From Bacillota bacterium (GTDB lineage Bacteria > Bacillota > Clostridia > Christensenellales > UMGS416), in the NCBI GenBank assembly GCA_023435705.1, contig JAEYRH010000008.1, positions 310,001 through 374,000 on the forward strand: 64,000 nt of DNA. Reading direction: 5' to 3'. The position numbers and the translations under genes are program-made. Under the pieces are notes generated by a model. It did not search any database. It was not told the DNA's origin and saw only the letters and a list, made by a program, of their open reading frames with translations. Positions 18,044 through 26,385 of this stretch are shown here, piece by piece (position 1 is the stretch's first letter; every line of letters starts with the position of its first letter).

Positions 18044-18075
18044 AAAGCAGCCACCGGAACCCGGTGGCTGCCTGT
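18044..18075. terminator. Terminator between convergent genes
   Basis: GCAGCCACCGG-aa-CCCGGTGGCTGC forms a strong hairpin directly after the leucine-rich-repeat gene. Confidence 0.6.
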
Positions 18076-18130
18076 TGTGGCAATGCCTGATCACCACACG
18101 CACCGGTGCGGTTGATTCGATCCCATGTGC

Positions 18131-18550
18131 CTAGAACCACACCCGCACCGTGACCCGCTGCTTGCAGCGGGGGCACACTACAGTGTTTTTGCCCCGCTTG
18201 ATGGGCAGGCGCAACGTCACCTTGCAGTGGGGGCAGGTGCGGTAGCGGTGTGTCTTGATGTCTTTCAAGCGGCGGAACTGCTTGAGCACCGATGCTTTCA
18301 CGGGGTTGAAAATCCGCAGGAACGCTTCGTTTTCCTTTCGGCGGCGAACCAGGTCCTTGGAGAGCATGCGGTAGATCAAGATAAGCATAATGACGAGACT
18401 CAGCACGGAGAACCAGATCACGTGAGTAAGGGAATCAGCGAATGACAGCAGGAGAGAAAGCACCATCGTGGCATAGCCCAGATGGTCCATGCCGTTGCGG
18501 CCATAGAAGAACTGCGCGAGCTTATAGCGGAATTGATTCACTTTCAACAC
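18131..18550 (-). CDS. Membrane protein with C-terminal zinc ribbon
   Basis: 139 residues. The N-terminus (NQFRYKLAQFFYGRNGMDHLGYA) is followed by two membrane spans (about 25-42 and 45-62), a basic segment and a C-terminal zinc ribbon CPHC-x15-CPRC (about 107-130) ending in RVTVRVWF. The arrangement 'small membrane protein plus cytoplasmic zinc ribbon' is widespread in Clostridia and has no known function. ATG 18550 follows a weak ribosome site. Confidence 0.7.
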   Translation of the reverse strand: MLKVNQFRYKLAQFFYGRNGMDHLGYATMVLSLLLSFADSLTHVIWFSVLSLVIMLILIYRMLSKDLVRRRKENEAFLRIFNPVKASVLKQFRRLKDIKTHRYRTCPHCKVTLRLPIKRGKNTVVCPRCKQRVTVRVWF

Positions 18551-18635
18551 CCTTGGTAAGAAATTCTGCTTCTATCCTATCATTTCGCCGGGGTGCGGGA
18601 TAGATGCAGGGGCATTAAGTTTGGATAAAGATTGG

Positions 18636-18728
18636 ATGTTGTTGGTGATAAAAGCTGCTCTGTTTGATTTTGATGGCACATTGACGATTGGCAAAACCGG
18701 CTCCCAGTCAGTCATCAGATACCTGTAA
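18636..18728 (+). pseudogene. N-terminal remnant of a HAD-family hydrolase
   Basis: A 30-codon frame reads MLLVIKAALFDFDGTLTIGK and stops soon after. FDFDGTLT is HAD motif I with both catalytic aspartates, the diagnostic start of a phosphatase or beta-phosphoglucomutase-like enzyme. After about 25 residues similarity ends and a TAA follows, directly before a hairpin terminator. No continuation is found in any frame, so this is a 5' fragment left by deletion. A tiny functional peptide is unlikely. Confidence 0.55.
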
Positions 18729-18765
18729 ACAAACCCGCCGTGCATTGAGCGCACGGCGGGTTTTC
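18728..18765. terminator. Terminator downstream of glnK
   Basis: AACCCGCCGTGC-loop-GCACGGCGGGTT, a 12-bp stem with short T-runs on both strands, lies just beyond the stop of the PII gene (18776, minus strand). Confidence 0.7.
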
Positions 18766-18775
18766 TCAGAATACC

Positions 18776-19114
18776 CTACAGCGCCTGATCCCCCCGCTCG
18801 CCGGTGCGGATGCGGATGGCGTCTTCGATGGCGGAAACAAAGATTTTGCCATCGCCGATCTCTCCAAGACGGGCAGCGGAAATGATCGCCTGGATCACCT
18901 GCTCGGCCAGGCTATCGGCCACGACGGCCTCCAGCTTGATCTTGGGCAGCATGTTGATCTCAATCTCGGTGCCCCGATAAACCTCGGTGTAACCCTTCTG
19001 CCTGCCGCAGCCCATCACCTGGGAAACGGTCACGCCGCTGATGTCCATCTTGCTCAGTGCTTCTTTGACTTCCTCCAGCCTGCCGGGCCGGATGATCGCT
19101 TCAATTTTTTTCAT
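18776..19114 (-). CDS. glnK: PII-family nitrogen regulatory protein
   Basis: 112 residues, the normal PII length. It starts MKKIEAIIRPGRLEEVKEAL and has the C-terminal GEIGDGKIFV (about 82-91), which contacts ATP. PII trimers sense ATP/ADP and 2-oxoglutarate and plug the AmtB channel when nitrogen is plentiful; the amt gene lies directly upstream. In the T-loop, position 51 is isoleucine (RGTEIEIN) rather than the tyrosine uridylylated in proteobacteria, so control by UMP transfer is excluded and ligand binding alone is expected. A ribosome site AAGGAAA precedes the start. Confidence 0.92.
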   Translation of the reverse strand: MKKIEAIIRPGRLEEVKEALSKMDISGVTVSQVMGCGRQKGYTEVYRGTEIEINMLPKIKLEAVVADSLAEQVIQAIISAARLGEIGDGKIFVSAIEDAIRIRTGERGDQAL

Positions 19115-19179
19115 ATCGGTATTTCCTTTCTTCAGGATATGCTATTCCAACCTACTCAGTGAATCCAAGCTGTGGATGG

Positions 19180-19209
19180 CGGGCGGGGACGGAGCCCCGC
19201 CCCTACTGT
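19180..19209 (-). repeat. Intergenic repeat B between amt and glnK
   Basis: GGCGGGGACGGAGCCCCGCCCC followed by TACTG, reverse orientation. It lies in the 148-bp gap of the operon, where such a hairpin could dampen readthrough from amt into glnK. Confidence 0.6.
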
Positions 19210-19262
19210 CAGGAAGGGAGTAAGGGTTTACGGGTGCGTGGAGTGCTCAACCACGGAAAAAC

Positions 19263-20489
19263 TCAATCCAGCCCGGTGAACGACGGATACGCCGTTTCGT
19301 GGTGCTCGGCACCATCCATGCCGTCAGCCTCTTCGCGGGGGGTGGCGCGCAGCTTGGTGAAAAGGCCGATGAACTTCAGGATCAGGAAAGTGCCCGCAAC
19401 CGCCATGGCCATCGTGACACCGATGGCGATCAGCTGATTCACCAGCTGCATCGGGTTTCCGAAGAACAGGCCGTTGACACCATTGACACTGGCGGAAGCA
19501 AAGAGGCCCGTGGCGATGCCGCCCCAGATGCCGCCGATGCCATGGCAGCCGAACACATCCAGCGCGTCGTCATAGCCGAACTTGCCCTTGATGCGGCTGA
19601 TGAAGAACCAGCACAGCGGAGAGACCACAAGACCGATGACGATAGAGGCCCAAACCGGCACAAAGCCCGCACCGGGCGTGATGGCCACCAGGCCAATCAC
19701 CGCACCGGTGGCGGCGCCCACGGCGGTGGGCTTGCCAATCGTGATCATGTCAATGACCATCCAGGAGAGCATGGCTGCCGCAGCGGCGGTGTTGGTGGTC
19801 AAAAAGGCATGGGCGGCAATGCCATTGGCAGCAAGGGCGGAGCCGGCGTTGAAGCCGAACCAGCCGAACCACAGCAAGCCCGCGCCCAACAGCACAAAGG
19901 GCACGTTGTGGGGCGTCATCTTCACCACGCCGTGGCCCTTGCGGCGGCCCAGCATCAGGCAGGCCACCAGCGCCGACACACCGGAGGAGATGTGCACCAC
20001 ATTGCCGCCGGCAAAGTCAATGGCACCCAGCTTAAGCAGGAAGCCATCAGGCCCCCACACCATATGGGCCAGCGGGTAGTAGACCACAAGGGACCACAGC
20101 ACCACAAACAGCAGCAGCGCCTGAAACTTGATGCGCTCGGCGATGGAGCCGGTGATGAGCGCCGGGGTGATCACCGCGAACATCATCTGGAAAGCCAGAA
20201 AAACATACGTGGGGATCGTGCCGGTGACCGATGAGGCGGTGATGCCTTTGAGGCCAAAAAACTCCAGGCTGCCGATCACGCCGCCGACATTGCTGCCGAA
20301 GCTTAAGCTGTAGCCGATCAGCACCCAGAGGATGGATGCCACGGCCATCGTGCCGAAAGACATCATCATCGTATTCAGCACGTTCTTTCTCCGCACCAGG
20401 CCGCCATAAAAAAACGCCAGCGCCGGTGTCATCAGCAGCACCAGCGCGCTGCTGATCAGGATGAACGCGGTGTCGCCCGTGTTGATCAT
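19263..20489 (-). CDS. amt: Ammonium transporter, Amt/MEP family
   Basis: 408 residues from ATG 20489 (GGAG 9 nt upstream; the frame's earlier start lacks this). It has eleven predicted membrane spans and family signatures such as TPALAFFYGGLVRRKNVL, DFAGGNVVHISSGVSAL and FGCHGIGGIWGGIATGLFA, the last two carrying the pore histidine and acidic residues. It imports ammonia or ammonium at low external nitrogen and is followed by its partner PII gene. It is preceded by a 350-nt leader with a consensus promoter and an early terminator (20791-20875), which implies control by transcript termination. Confidence 0.95.
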   Translation of the reverse strand: MINTGDTAFILISSALVLLMTPALAFFYGGLVRRKNVLNTMMMSFGTMAVASILWVLIGYSLSFGSNVGGVIGSLEFFGLKGITASSVTGTIPTYVFLAFQMMFAVITPALITGSIAERIKFQALLLFVVLWSLVVYYPLAHMVWGPDGFLLKLGAIDFAGGNVVHISSGVSALVACLMLGRRKGHGVVKMTPHNVPFVLLGAGLLWFGWFGFNAGSALAANGIAAHAFLTTNTAAAAAMLSWMVIDMITIGKPTAVGAATGAVIGLVAITPGAGFVPVWASIVIGLVVSPLCWFFISRIKGKFGYDDALDVFGCHGIGGIWGGIATGLFASASVNGVNGLFFGNPMQLVNQLIAIGVTMAMAVAGTFLILKFIGLFTKLRATPREEADGMDGAEHHETAYPSFTGLD

Positions 20490-20840
20490 TGTGAGACGCT
20501 CCTTCATTCATATGCCGGCTTGCGCCAGCTATTGTGCAAAACAGGGGTGCGGAAAACAAACGCATGCCATCGTGCAGGGCTTTTTAGCCATACCGTGCGT
20601 GCGGGAAATCAGGCAAAGCGCCCATGCTTTGCAGCTTGTGATTGTGGTCCCTGCATTTTTTCCAGGAAAGGGTGGCGCAGCAGGCGCCTCCGGCAACAGA
20701 AATTGTCGCTGCGGCATGGGCAAACCATGAACCGGGCGACTGACGCGGCAGCTTTGCCGACACAGTATTACCAAGGGTGAACTTCAGTACAAAAACAAAA
20801 AGGGCGTAACAACACACAGTTGAAACGCCCTTGTCTCACG
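20490..20840 (-). promoter_or_regulatory. Long amt leader, possible attenuation/antitermination control
   Basis: This is the expected 5' UTR of amt-glnK, from the promoter at 20847-20875 to the start codon. Its first 50 nt form a complete intrinsic terminator; about 300 nt more follow, with further GC-rich hairpin potential (e.g. GGCGCCTGCTGCGCC near 20675). I do not recognise a known riboswitch class. Antitermination by an ANTAR protein is known for Clostridial nitrogen genes, but the canonical dual hexaloop pair is not evident. Confidence 0.45.
20791..20830 (-). terminator. Early terminator in the amt leader
   Basis: Minus strand: GGGCGT-UU-CAAC-loop-GUUG-UU-ACGCCC followed by TTTTTGTTTTTG. 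It begins only about 10 nt after the predicted transcription start, so default transcripts would be about 50 nt. Confidence 0.7.
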
Positions 20841-20846
20841 ACGATG

Positions 20847-20875
20847 ATTATAATATGCCGGTTCATGGGTGTCAA
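20847..20875 (-). promoter_or_regulatory. Perfect-consensus promoter of amt-glnK
   Basis: Minus strand TTGACA (20870-20875), 17-nt spacer, TATAAT (20847-20852): an exact sigma-A consensus. Confidence 0.85.
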
Positions 20876-21012
20876 TGCCAATTTGAAACACGAGGGGTTG
20901 AATCTTTCATTTTTTTGTGTCGCGCCTGTTTTGATTGCGGGTGTTGGCGCGCTTATGCCGCAGCCCCGTTTTGCCGATACTGAGTGTATCATCACATGGG
21001 GGAGGGCTGCCA

Positions 21013-21984
21013 ATGGGTTTGCTGCGCAAGGTTTTGAATCCGGAGCTGTTTCAGGGCAGCCTGCACCGCCATGGCTCTTTTGAGGGCTGGTACTTCAAGC
21101 TGATCGACCTTGATATGGCCACCTCCGCCGCGGTGATCCCCGGCGTGGCGCTGGCCGGCGGCGATGTGGCCGGGCGATCCCACGCCTTTGTGCAGGTGAT
21201 CCATGGCGCAGACACCCGGTACTACGAATACCCCCTTCATGAATTTCACACCGATGGCAAGGAGTTCCTGGTGCGCGTAGGCGGCAACACCTTTAGCCGC
21301 GAGGGCATCCGCCTGGACCTGGATGGCCCCGGCGGCACGGTGGCAGGCGAACTTTCGTTCACAGAGGCGCTGCCCTTCCCCAAGGGTCCATGGCCGGGCA
21401 TCATGGGGCCCTTCGGCTTTGTGCCCGGCATGGAGTGCTACCACGGCGTGGTGACGATCCGCCACAACATCTCCGGCGCGCTGCGGGTGGACGGGCAGGC
21501 ATTGGACTTTTCCGGCGGCACCGGTTATGTAGAGAAGGACTGGGGCCGCAGCTTCCCCTCCTGCTGGGTGTGGCTGCAGGCTGGCCACTTCCCCGGCTCC
21601 GACGCGGCGTTTCTCTTTTCGGTGGCGGACATCCCATTCGCAGGCAGCAGCTTCACCGGCTTTTTCGCGTTTCTCTATCTGGACGGCAGGCTGCACCTCC
21701 TTGCCACCTACACCGGCGCAAAGCTTGTGTCGCTCAATGACCGCGATGGCGTGACCCACGCCGTGATCCGCGACCGGCGGCGCACGCTGGAGCTTGCTGC
21801 CAAGCCCGGCCCCGGCGGCCTGCTGCGGGCGCCCAAGAACGGCCTGATGGACCGGCTCATTGAGGAGAGCATCCAGGCGTCGGTGCAGGTGCGGCTCATA
21901 GAAGACGGGCAGGAGGTGTTTTCCGGCAGCAGCGATTGCGCGGGCATGGAGCGCTATGAGCATGGGAGGCTGCAAACGAAATAG
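21013..21984 (+). CDS. Tocopherol-cyclase-like (carotenoid/lipid beta-barrel) protein
   Basis: 323 residues from ATG 21013, preceded by GGAGG; the longer frame starting 26 codons upstream has no ribosome site. The family pattern is clear: FEGWYFKLID near the N-terminus, FPKGPWPGIMGPFGFVPGMECYHGVV, then GGTGYVEKDWGRSFPSCWVWLQAGHF (about 165-190). These resemble plant tocopherol cyclase and bacterial homologues with a two-lobe lipocalin-like fold. Bacterial members are not characterised and tocopherol is not made here, so a hydrophobic small-molecule-binding or hydrolytic role is possible. It is monocistronic. Confidence 0.8.
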   Translation: MGLLRKVLNPELFQGSLHRHGSFEGWYFKLIDLDMATSAAVIPGVALAGGDVAGRSHAFVQVIHGADTRYYEYPLHEFHTDGKEFLVRVGGNTFSREGIRLDLDGPGGTVAGELSFTEALPFPKGPWPGIMGPFGFVPGMECYHGVVTIRHNISGALRVDGQALDFSGGTGYVEKDWGRSFPSCWVWLQAGHFPGSDAAFLFSVADIPFAGSSFTGFFAFLYLDGRLHLLATYTGAKLVSLNDRDGVTHAVIRDRRRTLELAAKPGPGGLLRAPKNGLMDRLIEESIQASVQVRLIEDGQEVFSGSSDCAGMERYEHGRLQTK

Positions 21985-22016
21985 GGGTAGATATTTATTT
22001 TCACAAAACAATGTTG

Positions 22017-22022
22017 TATAAT
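22017..22022 (+). promoter_or_regulatory. -10 element upstream of the TPR/DUF6273 gene
   Basis: TATAAT at 22017-22022 with a weak TTTATT 17 nt upstream (21994-21999). Its position inside the longest possible frame supports the later start at 22059. Confidence 0.45.
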
Positions 22023-22058
22023 TATAAAGGTAAATGTTTGGAAACAAGGGTGAATTGT

Positions 22059-23456
22059 ATGGAGAACTCATCAGACACATCGCCCATTTCCGCAGAGAAA
22101 AAAGGAAAGCGCCGGTTGTGGCCCTGGCTGGCCGGGGCCGGGGTGCTTGCAGCAGTTGCCGCCGCCGTCATACTATTTGTGCTTGTGCCTGATGCCCGAA
22201 ACATTGCAGCAGATGGGCAGTTTCATAAAAACAACAATGAGATCGCGAATGAAGATAATTATCAAAAGGCGGCAGCCTTGCTGGAAAACCGGGACAACAC
22301 TGCCGCCGCCGATATAGTTGCAGGCATTGGGAGCAATAAAAACAACGACGAGACGGCAAAGGAACGCAACTATCAAACCGTGAAGGGGTTGCTGGTAAAC
22401 AGGTATTTTGACGAAGCCACCGAGCTTCTGAAAAACCTTGGGAGCTATAAAGACAGCGAGACGATCCTGGCCTCAATCGCCAGTTACCAGAAAGCAGCCT
22501 ACTTGCTGGACTACGGATATGCCGATGTTGCCGCCGAGATCTTTGCGAGCCTCGGTGATTTTTGCAACAGCCCGACCATGCTGAAAAAGAGCCAATACCA
22601 GATCGCAGCAGACCTGCTCAGCAAAGGGTCCTACCGAAAGGCATCCGCCATCCTCGGTGAATTGGGTGATTATCAAGACAGCGCCGCCCTGCTGGATGGC
22701 TTTGAACGAAAATATCAAAACGCTAAAGACATGCTGAGCAAAGGGTCAGCCCGCGATGCTGCCCTGCTCCTCAACGAGCTGGGAGACTACAAAGAAAGCG
22801 TCAGCCTGTTGGAAACCAACAAATGGGATATCCTCGCTCAGGCACAAGCCGGAGATGTTGTGAAGCTTGGATCGTATGAGCAGGATAACGAACCGGCCAA
22901 TGGGCAGGAAAGCATTGACTGGAAAGTGCTCGCCAGGCATGACGGGAAGCTGCTGCTTCTGGCGGTGTATCGGCTCGATGTGAAACCCTATCACAGCAAG
23001 ACTGAATCCATTACCTGGGAAAACTGCTCGCTGCGGAAATGGCTGAACGGAGAGTTTTTGAACACAGCATTTTCAAAAGAGGAGCGTTCCGCAATTGCAA
23101 CCACCATGCTGGTCAACGCCGATAACCCTGAAAAGGGCACTGATGGCGGCAGGAACACCAAAGACACCGTGTTTCTATTGAGCGTTGACGAATACAACGA
23201 GTATCACGAATTCATTGATGATGTTCCTCCCTGCACAAAGTATGCGGAGCGCCATGGCGTGTCCAATACGTATGGGGGCAGAGTATGGTGGCTGCGCTCA
23301 CCTAGCCTGGATCCCAGTTGGGCTGCTGACATTGCAGAAGGTTACCTGGGGGGTAGCGGCGCAACAGCCAAATCGGCTGTCCGCCCGGCGATATGGGTCA
23401 GCCTGGAAAATGATCAAACAGACCCGGTTGTTGAACCAGACGATGCCATAGAGTAG
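22059..23456 (+). CDS. Membrane-anchored TPR-like protein with C-terminal DUF6273 domain
   Basis: 465 residues. A basic N-terminus and one membrane span (about 22-42) are followed by six helical repeats of the form 'YQxAxxLLxxGxYxxAxxILxxLGDYKDS' (about 60-255). The C-terminal part (about 270-450) matches the DUF6273/FGE-like fold: IDWKVLARHDGKLLLLAVYRLD, SLRKWLNGEFLNTAFSKEER, TVFLLSVDEY, VWWLRSPS and SAVRPAIWVSL. The domain is common in Firmicute surface proteins and probably binds rather than catalyses. The start at 22059 follows AAGGGTG and the -10 box at 22017. A related repeat protein without DUF6273 lies at 27450. Confidence 0.75.
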   Translation: MENSSDTSPISAEKKGKRRLWPWLAGAGVLAAVAAAVILFVLVPDARNIAADGQFHKNNNEIANEDNYQKAAALLENRDNTAAADIVAGIGSNKNNDETAKERNYQTVKGLLVNRYFDEATELLKNLGSYKDSETILASIASYQKAAYLLDYGYADVAAEIFASLGDFCNSPTMLKKSQYQIAADLLSKGSYRKASAILGELGDYQDSAALLDGFERKYQNAKDMLSKGSARDAALLLNELGDYKESVSLLETNKWDILAQAQAGDVVKLGSYEQDNEPANGQESIDWKVLARHDGKLLLLAVYRLDVKPYHSKTESITWENCSLRKWLNGEFLNTAFSKEERSAIATTMLVNADNPEKGTDGGRNTKDTVFLLSVDEYNEYHEFIDDVPPCTKYAERHGVSNTYGGRVWWLRSPSLDPSWAADIAEGYLGGSGATAKSAVRPAIWVSLENDQTDPVVEPDDAIE

Positions 23457-23601
23457 CGTATCGAGGGTTTGCCCGCTCATTGTGGATGCAAATCAGAAGC
23501 GATATAATGCGTATAGCCTGCAAATTGGCAGAAATTTATATGACCGCATTTATGGTTGTTCATAATCCGCGATCAGAAAACAAATCACCTATGGAGCTGC
23601 A

Positions 23602-24144
23602 ATGTTTCTATATCATTATTATGACAAAGCGATTGGGCCCTTTGTTAGTTTATCTGATTTACCGATGGACGAAGCAAATGCAGTGATCAATAGAATCAAA
23701 TCAGAAAGGCCAAACGTTCAATGCGCCCAGCGGGATGCTGAATACATGTTTCGCCGGCGCATGTATGAGGACATTCTCAGAAAAGTGTTTATCAAGAAGG
23801 GTGGGGTCATCCGGCGAAGCACACCGCACTACATGGTGGTGGGGCATTCGCCGTGGCTTGCCACATGGTTTGAAAACAGCGCCTTTGTCAAAATACCCAT
23901 TGATGAGTTTGATTTGTCCACGGTGTCGTTTACCTATGGCGATTCGCACCCCACGTTCAGCCCATGGCCAAGAGACGATGACTGGAAGGAATACCGCAGG
24001 CAGCTCTACACCTATGATGAGATATTGAAAGTGATCGGCAAGTATGGCTTGCCGCAGGACTGGAACGACGATGGCAAGTTCGGGCCTGAACGGTATATTG
24101 AGGCGCACGTGTGGGATGATCAGCCGATTGAGAGGTACAGATAA
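23602..24144 (+). CDS. Conserved clostridial protein of unknown function
   Basis: 180 residues with GGAG upstream of ATG 23602. It has no signal peptide or membrane span. Well-conserved-looking stretches are MFLYHYYDKAIGPFVSLSDL, HYMVVGHSPWLATWFENSAF, KIPIDEFDLSTVSFTYGDSH, YTYDEILKVIGKYGLPQDWN and RYIEAHVWDD. I recall similar proteins in many Clostridia but no function. The context (TPR protein before, small hypothetical after) gives no further hint. Confidence 0.65.
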   Translation: MFLYHYYDKAIGPFVSLSDLPMDEANAVINRIKSERPNVQCAQRDAEYMFRRRMYEDILRKVFIKKGGVIRRSTPHYMVVGHSPWLATWFENSAFVKIPIDEFDLSTVSFTYGDSHPTFSPWPRDDDWKEYRRQLYTYDEILKVIGKYGLPQDWNDDGKFGPERYIEAHVWDDQPIERYR

Positions 24145-24196
24145 CGGGCGGATGTTTCGGAATTCAGAGAAGGCGCTGACAAAGACAAACCCCATA

Positions 24197-24240
24197 AACT
24201 CCCCCTGTCATCTGCGGATGACACCCCCCTCAGAGAAGGG
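24197..24240 (+). repeat. Short repeat A
   Basis: ACTCCCCCTGTCATCTGCGG-type half element: variable stem TGTCATC-tgcg-GATGACA between C-runs, ending in CCCCCTCAGAGAAGGGG. Confidence 0.6.
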
Positions 24241-24268
24241 GATGAAGAAAATGAAAGGACCCACCACC

Positions 24269-24823
24269 ATGCCCACCTCCAAACAATCCTCCCTGCTTCA
24301 AGTTTTCCTCTCCTCCCTCGATGACCAAGCAAGGCCGCTCTATGAAGCATTGGCCGGCACCCTGCAAGACCTGGGTTATCAACCGAAGAAAGAAAAGTCA
24401 AACATCTCCTTCAAGCATGGCCTGCACAACAAGCAAATGGCGAAAATGGGTGTGAAGGCAACTCGCGCCAAAGGCCCCTCCCCCTTCTTCTCCCTGCGCT
24501 TTTCCGCCTGCCGGGGCTATTCCCAGCGATTCGAAAGCATCATCAGCGCCTATGCCGCCCAATACCCCGCCCGCGAAGCCCGCTGCACCCGCGGCGAATG
24601 CAGCTTCTGCCAAGGCGATGCAGCCACACATGTCTACAACTACGAAGCGCCCGACGGCCAGAGCAAAACGCACTGCGGGGCCTATGCAATTGACATCCCG
24701 GCCCTCACTGCTGAAGATCTGGATGAGCTGAAAACGCTGATCCGGGAAGAGCATGCCTACTTGATGGAGCACGAGGCGGGCATCCCGGCAGAGCAGGCAG
24801 CCTGTACTAAGGCGGCCCGATGA
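24269..24823 (+). CDS. Conserved clostridial hypothetical protein
   Basis: 184 residues starting at ATG 24269, 10 nt after AAAGGA; nearer upstream ATGs lack a ribosome site. It is cytoplasmic. Recognisable blocks are YEALAGTLQDLGYQPKKEKSNISFKH, FFSLRFSACRGYSQRFESII, CTRGECSFCQGDAATHVY (a possible C-x5-C-x2-C metal site, about residues 106-115), HCGAYAIDIP and EDLDELKTLIREEHAYLMEH. I do not recognise a named family. The ATGA at its 3' end overlaps the next gene's start by 4 bp, so the two are cotranslated. Confidence 0.6.
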   Translation: MPTSKQSSLLQVFLSSLDDQARPLYEALAGTLQDLGYQPKKEKSNISFKHGLHNKQMAKMGVKATRAKGPSPFFSLRFSACRGYSQRFESIISAYAAQYPAREARCTRGECSFCQGDAATHVYNYEAPDGQSKTHCGAYAIDIPALTAEDLDELKTLIREEHAYLMEHEAGIPAEQAACTKAAR

Positions 24824-25689
24824 GCTCTGGCATCATCACAACACCGCAGCATTCCATCGCCGCAGGCCGCCGCCACACAGTGGGCCTAAAAGCCGATGGA
24901 ACGGTTATCGCCGTGGGTGACAACCGGTGCGGCCAATGCGATGTGGGCGGCTGGCGAGAAATCGTAGCGGTGGCGGCGGGCAACGTGCACATGGCCACCA
25001 ACACAGGCAATGCCCACACCGTGGGCCTACGGGCAGACGGCACTGTGGTGGCTGCCGGCTGGAACAGACACGGCCAATGCGACGTGGGTCATTGGCGCGG
25101 CATCGTCGCCATCGCGGCTGGCTGGTGCCGCACCGTGGGGCTCAAGGCCGACGGCACAGTGGTGCTTGCCGGGCGGAGCCAACCAGGTGAAAGCGAAGTG
25201 GTTGGTTGGCAAGACATTGTGGCCGTGGCCGTGGGGGACTGGCACACCGTGGGCCTGCGATCAGACGGCGCAGCCGTTGCCGCAGGCAACAACCGATATG
25301 GCCAATGCGCCGTGGATGGATGGCGTGACCTTGTGGCAGTGTCAGCGGGCTACCTGCACACCGTGGGCCTGAAGACCGATGGCACCGTGGTGGCCATGGG
25401 GCTCAACCGGGATGGGGTGTGCGATGTGGGCAGCTGGCAAGGCATCGTGGCGATCGCGGCGGGCAGCCACCACACCGTAGCCCTTCGGGCAGACGGCACC
25501 GTGGTGGCGGCAGGCTGGAATGAGTTTGGCCAATGCGAAGTGTGTGATTGGCGTGGTGTCGTCGCCATTGCCGCGGGTTGCGCCCACACGGTGGGCCTCA
25601 TGGCGGATGGCACTGTGGTGGCTGTGGGCGAGAATAGGTTTGGTCAATGTGAAGTTGCAGATAAGATTGGCATGAAGCTCCCCGTCTGA
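24820..25689 (+). CDS. RCC1-type beta-propeller protein
   Basis: 289 residues made almost entirely of six near-identical repeats of about 40-45 residues: 'HTVGLKADGTVVAAGxNRxGQCDVGxWRxIVAIAAG'. This is an RCC1/BLIP-II-like propeller. There is no signal peptide, so the protein should be cytoplasmic, unlike the RCC1 lipoprotein at 3146-5311. The repeats are very similar at the DNA level, which favours copy-number change by recombination. The start overlaps the upstream gene's stop by 4 bp (ATGA). The function is probably protein binding. Confidence 0.85.
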   Translation: MSSGIITTPQHSIAAGRRHTVGLKADGTVIAVGDNRCGQCDVGGWREIVAVAAGNVHMATNTGNAHTVGLRADGTVVAAGWNRHGQCDVGHWRGIVAIAAGWCRTVGLKADGTVVLAGRSQPGESEVVGWQDIVAVAVGDWHTVGLRSDGAAVAAGNNRYGQCAVDGWRDLVAVSAGYLHTVGLKTDGTVVAMGLNRDGVCDVGSWQGIVAIAAGSHHTVALRADGTVVAAGWNEFGQCEVCDWRGVVAIAAGCAHTVGLMADGTVVAVGENRFGQCEVADKIGMKLPV

Positions 25690-25749
25690 TCGCAGGGGGC
25701 TTTTACATGAAAGGTTTTCCCGGTGTTAGCTATTGTGCTACCCATGCAA

Positions 25750-25783
25750 CAGGCCGGCGGGCCAAACCCGCCGGCTTTGTGTT
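25750..25783 (+). terminator. Terminator after the RCC1 gene
   Basis: GCCGGCGGG-ccaaa-CCCGCCGGC followed by TTTGTGTTG, between two convergent genes. Confidence 0.75.
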
Positions 25784-25800
25784 GCCCGGAATAGAAGAGA

Positions 25801-26385
25801 TTACGGCGTGCCGTAATACAGCTCGTACTCGGCGTCTTCCAACTTCACGGCGTTGTAGAAGGTGTCTTCCACGGTGACCACAGCGGAGCCAGTGATCGTA
25901 GCCGTATTGGGCACCAGCTGCTGCGAGCCGGTGGTGTCCAGCGCCACCGTGTAGGGGTTGGGGTTCAGCTCGTAGCCAACAGGCTGCGTGACCTCCTGCA
26001 CGGTGTAGGAAACCTCGTCGGGGTTGGCCATTGTCATCAGGTTTGGGAAAGTGACCGCACCGGTGAAAGGGGCCGAAGGCGCAGATTCGGCCACCATTAC
26101 CGTGGTGCCCTTTTTCAGGTTGAACGTGCCGCCGGCTAGACGCAGCAAGGGCAGCCCGGCTGCGTGCTTGATCACCGTCAATGTGGCGGTGATCGTGGGG
26201 TTAGCATCCACCGTCCGCGTGACTGGGGTTGCGTTGGTTACGGTGAAGGACTGCGGTGTGCCGTCCAGAGTATAGCCGGGCGGCGGGGTCTTCATCAGGT
26301 AATAATAGTCTCCCGCCGGCAAGCTGGTGAAGTTTACCTGCCCGCTGGTGTCCGTGGTTTTGGTGTCGATCAAAATACCTGCCAT
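25801..26385 (-). CDS. SpaA-fold (Cna-B type) protein, distal part of a frame-split gene
   Basis: 194 residues in the -1 frame relative to the preceding ORF. It begins in the middle of a SpaA domain (ILIDTKTTDTSGQVNFTSLPAGDYYYLMKTPPPGYTLDG) and continues with a second (LTVIKHAAGLPLLRLAGGTFNLKKGTT...YTVQEVTQPVGYELN), then a C-terminal stub VKLEDAEYELYYGTP like the start of a third. There is no sortase motif. It could be translated from ATG 26385, which follows GGAGGA by 11 nt and overlaps the upstream stop, or be the shifted half of a single gene. Pilin-like SpaA domains are normally surface exposed, but no signal peptide is present. Confidence 0.6.
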   Translation of the reverse strand: MAGILIDTKTTDTSGQVNFTSLPAGDYYYLMKTPPPGYTLDGTPQSFTVTNATPVTRTVDANPTITATLTVIKHAAGLPLLRLAGGTFNLKKGTTVMVAESAPSAPFTGAVTFPNLMTMANPDEVSYTVQEVTQPVGYELNPNPYTVALDTTGSQQLVPNTATITGSAVVTVEDTFYNAVKLEDAEYELYYGTP

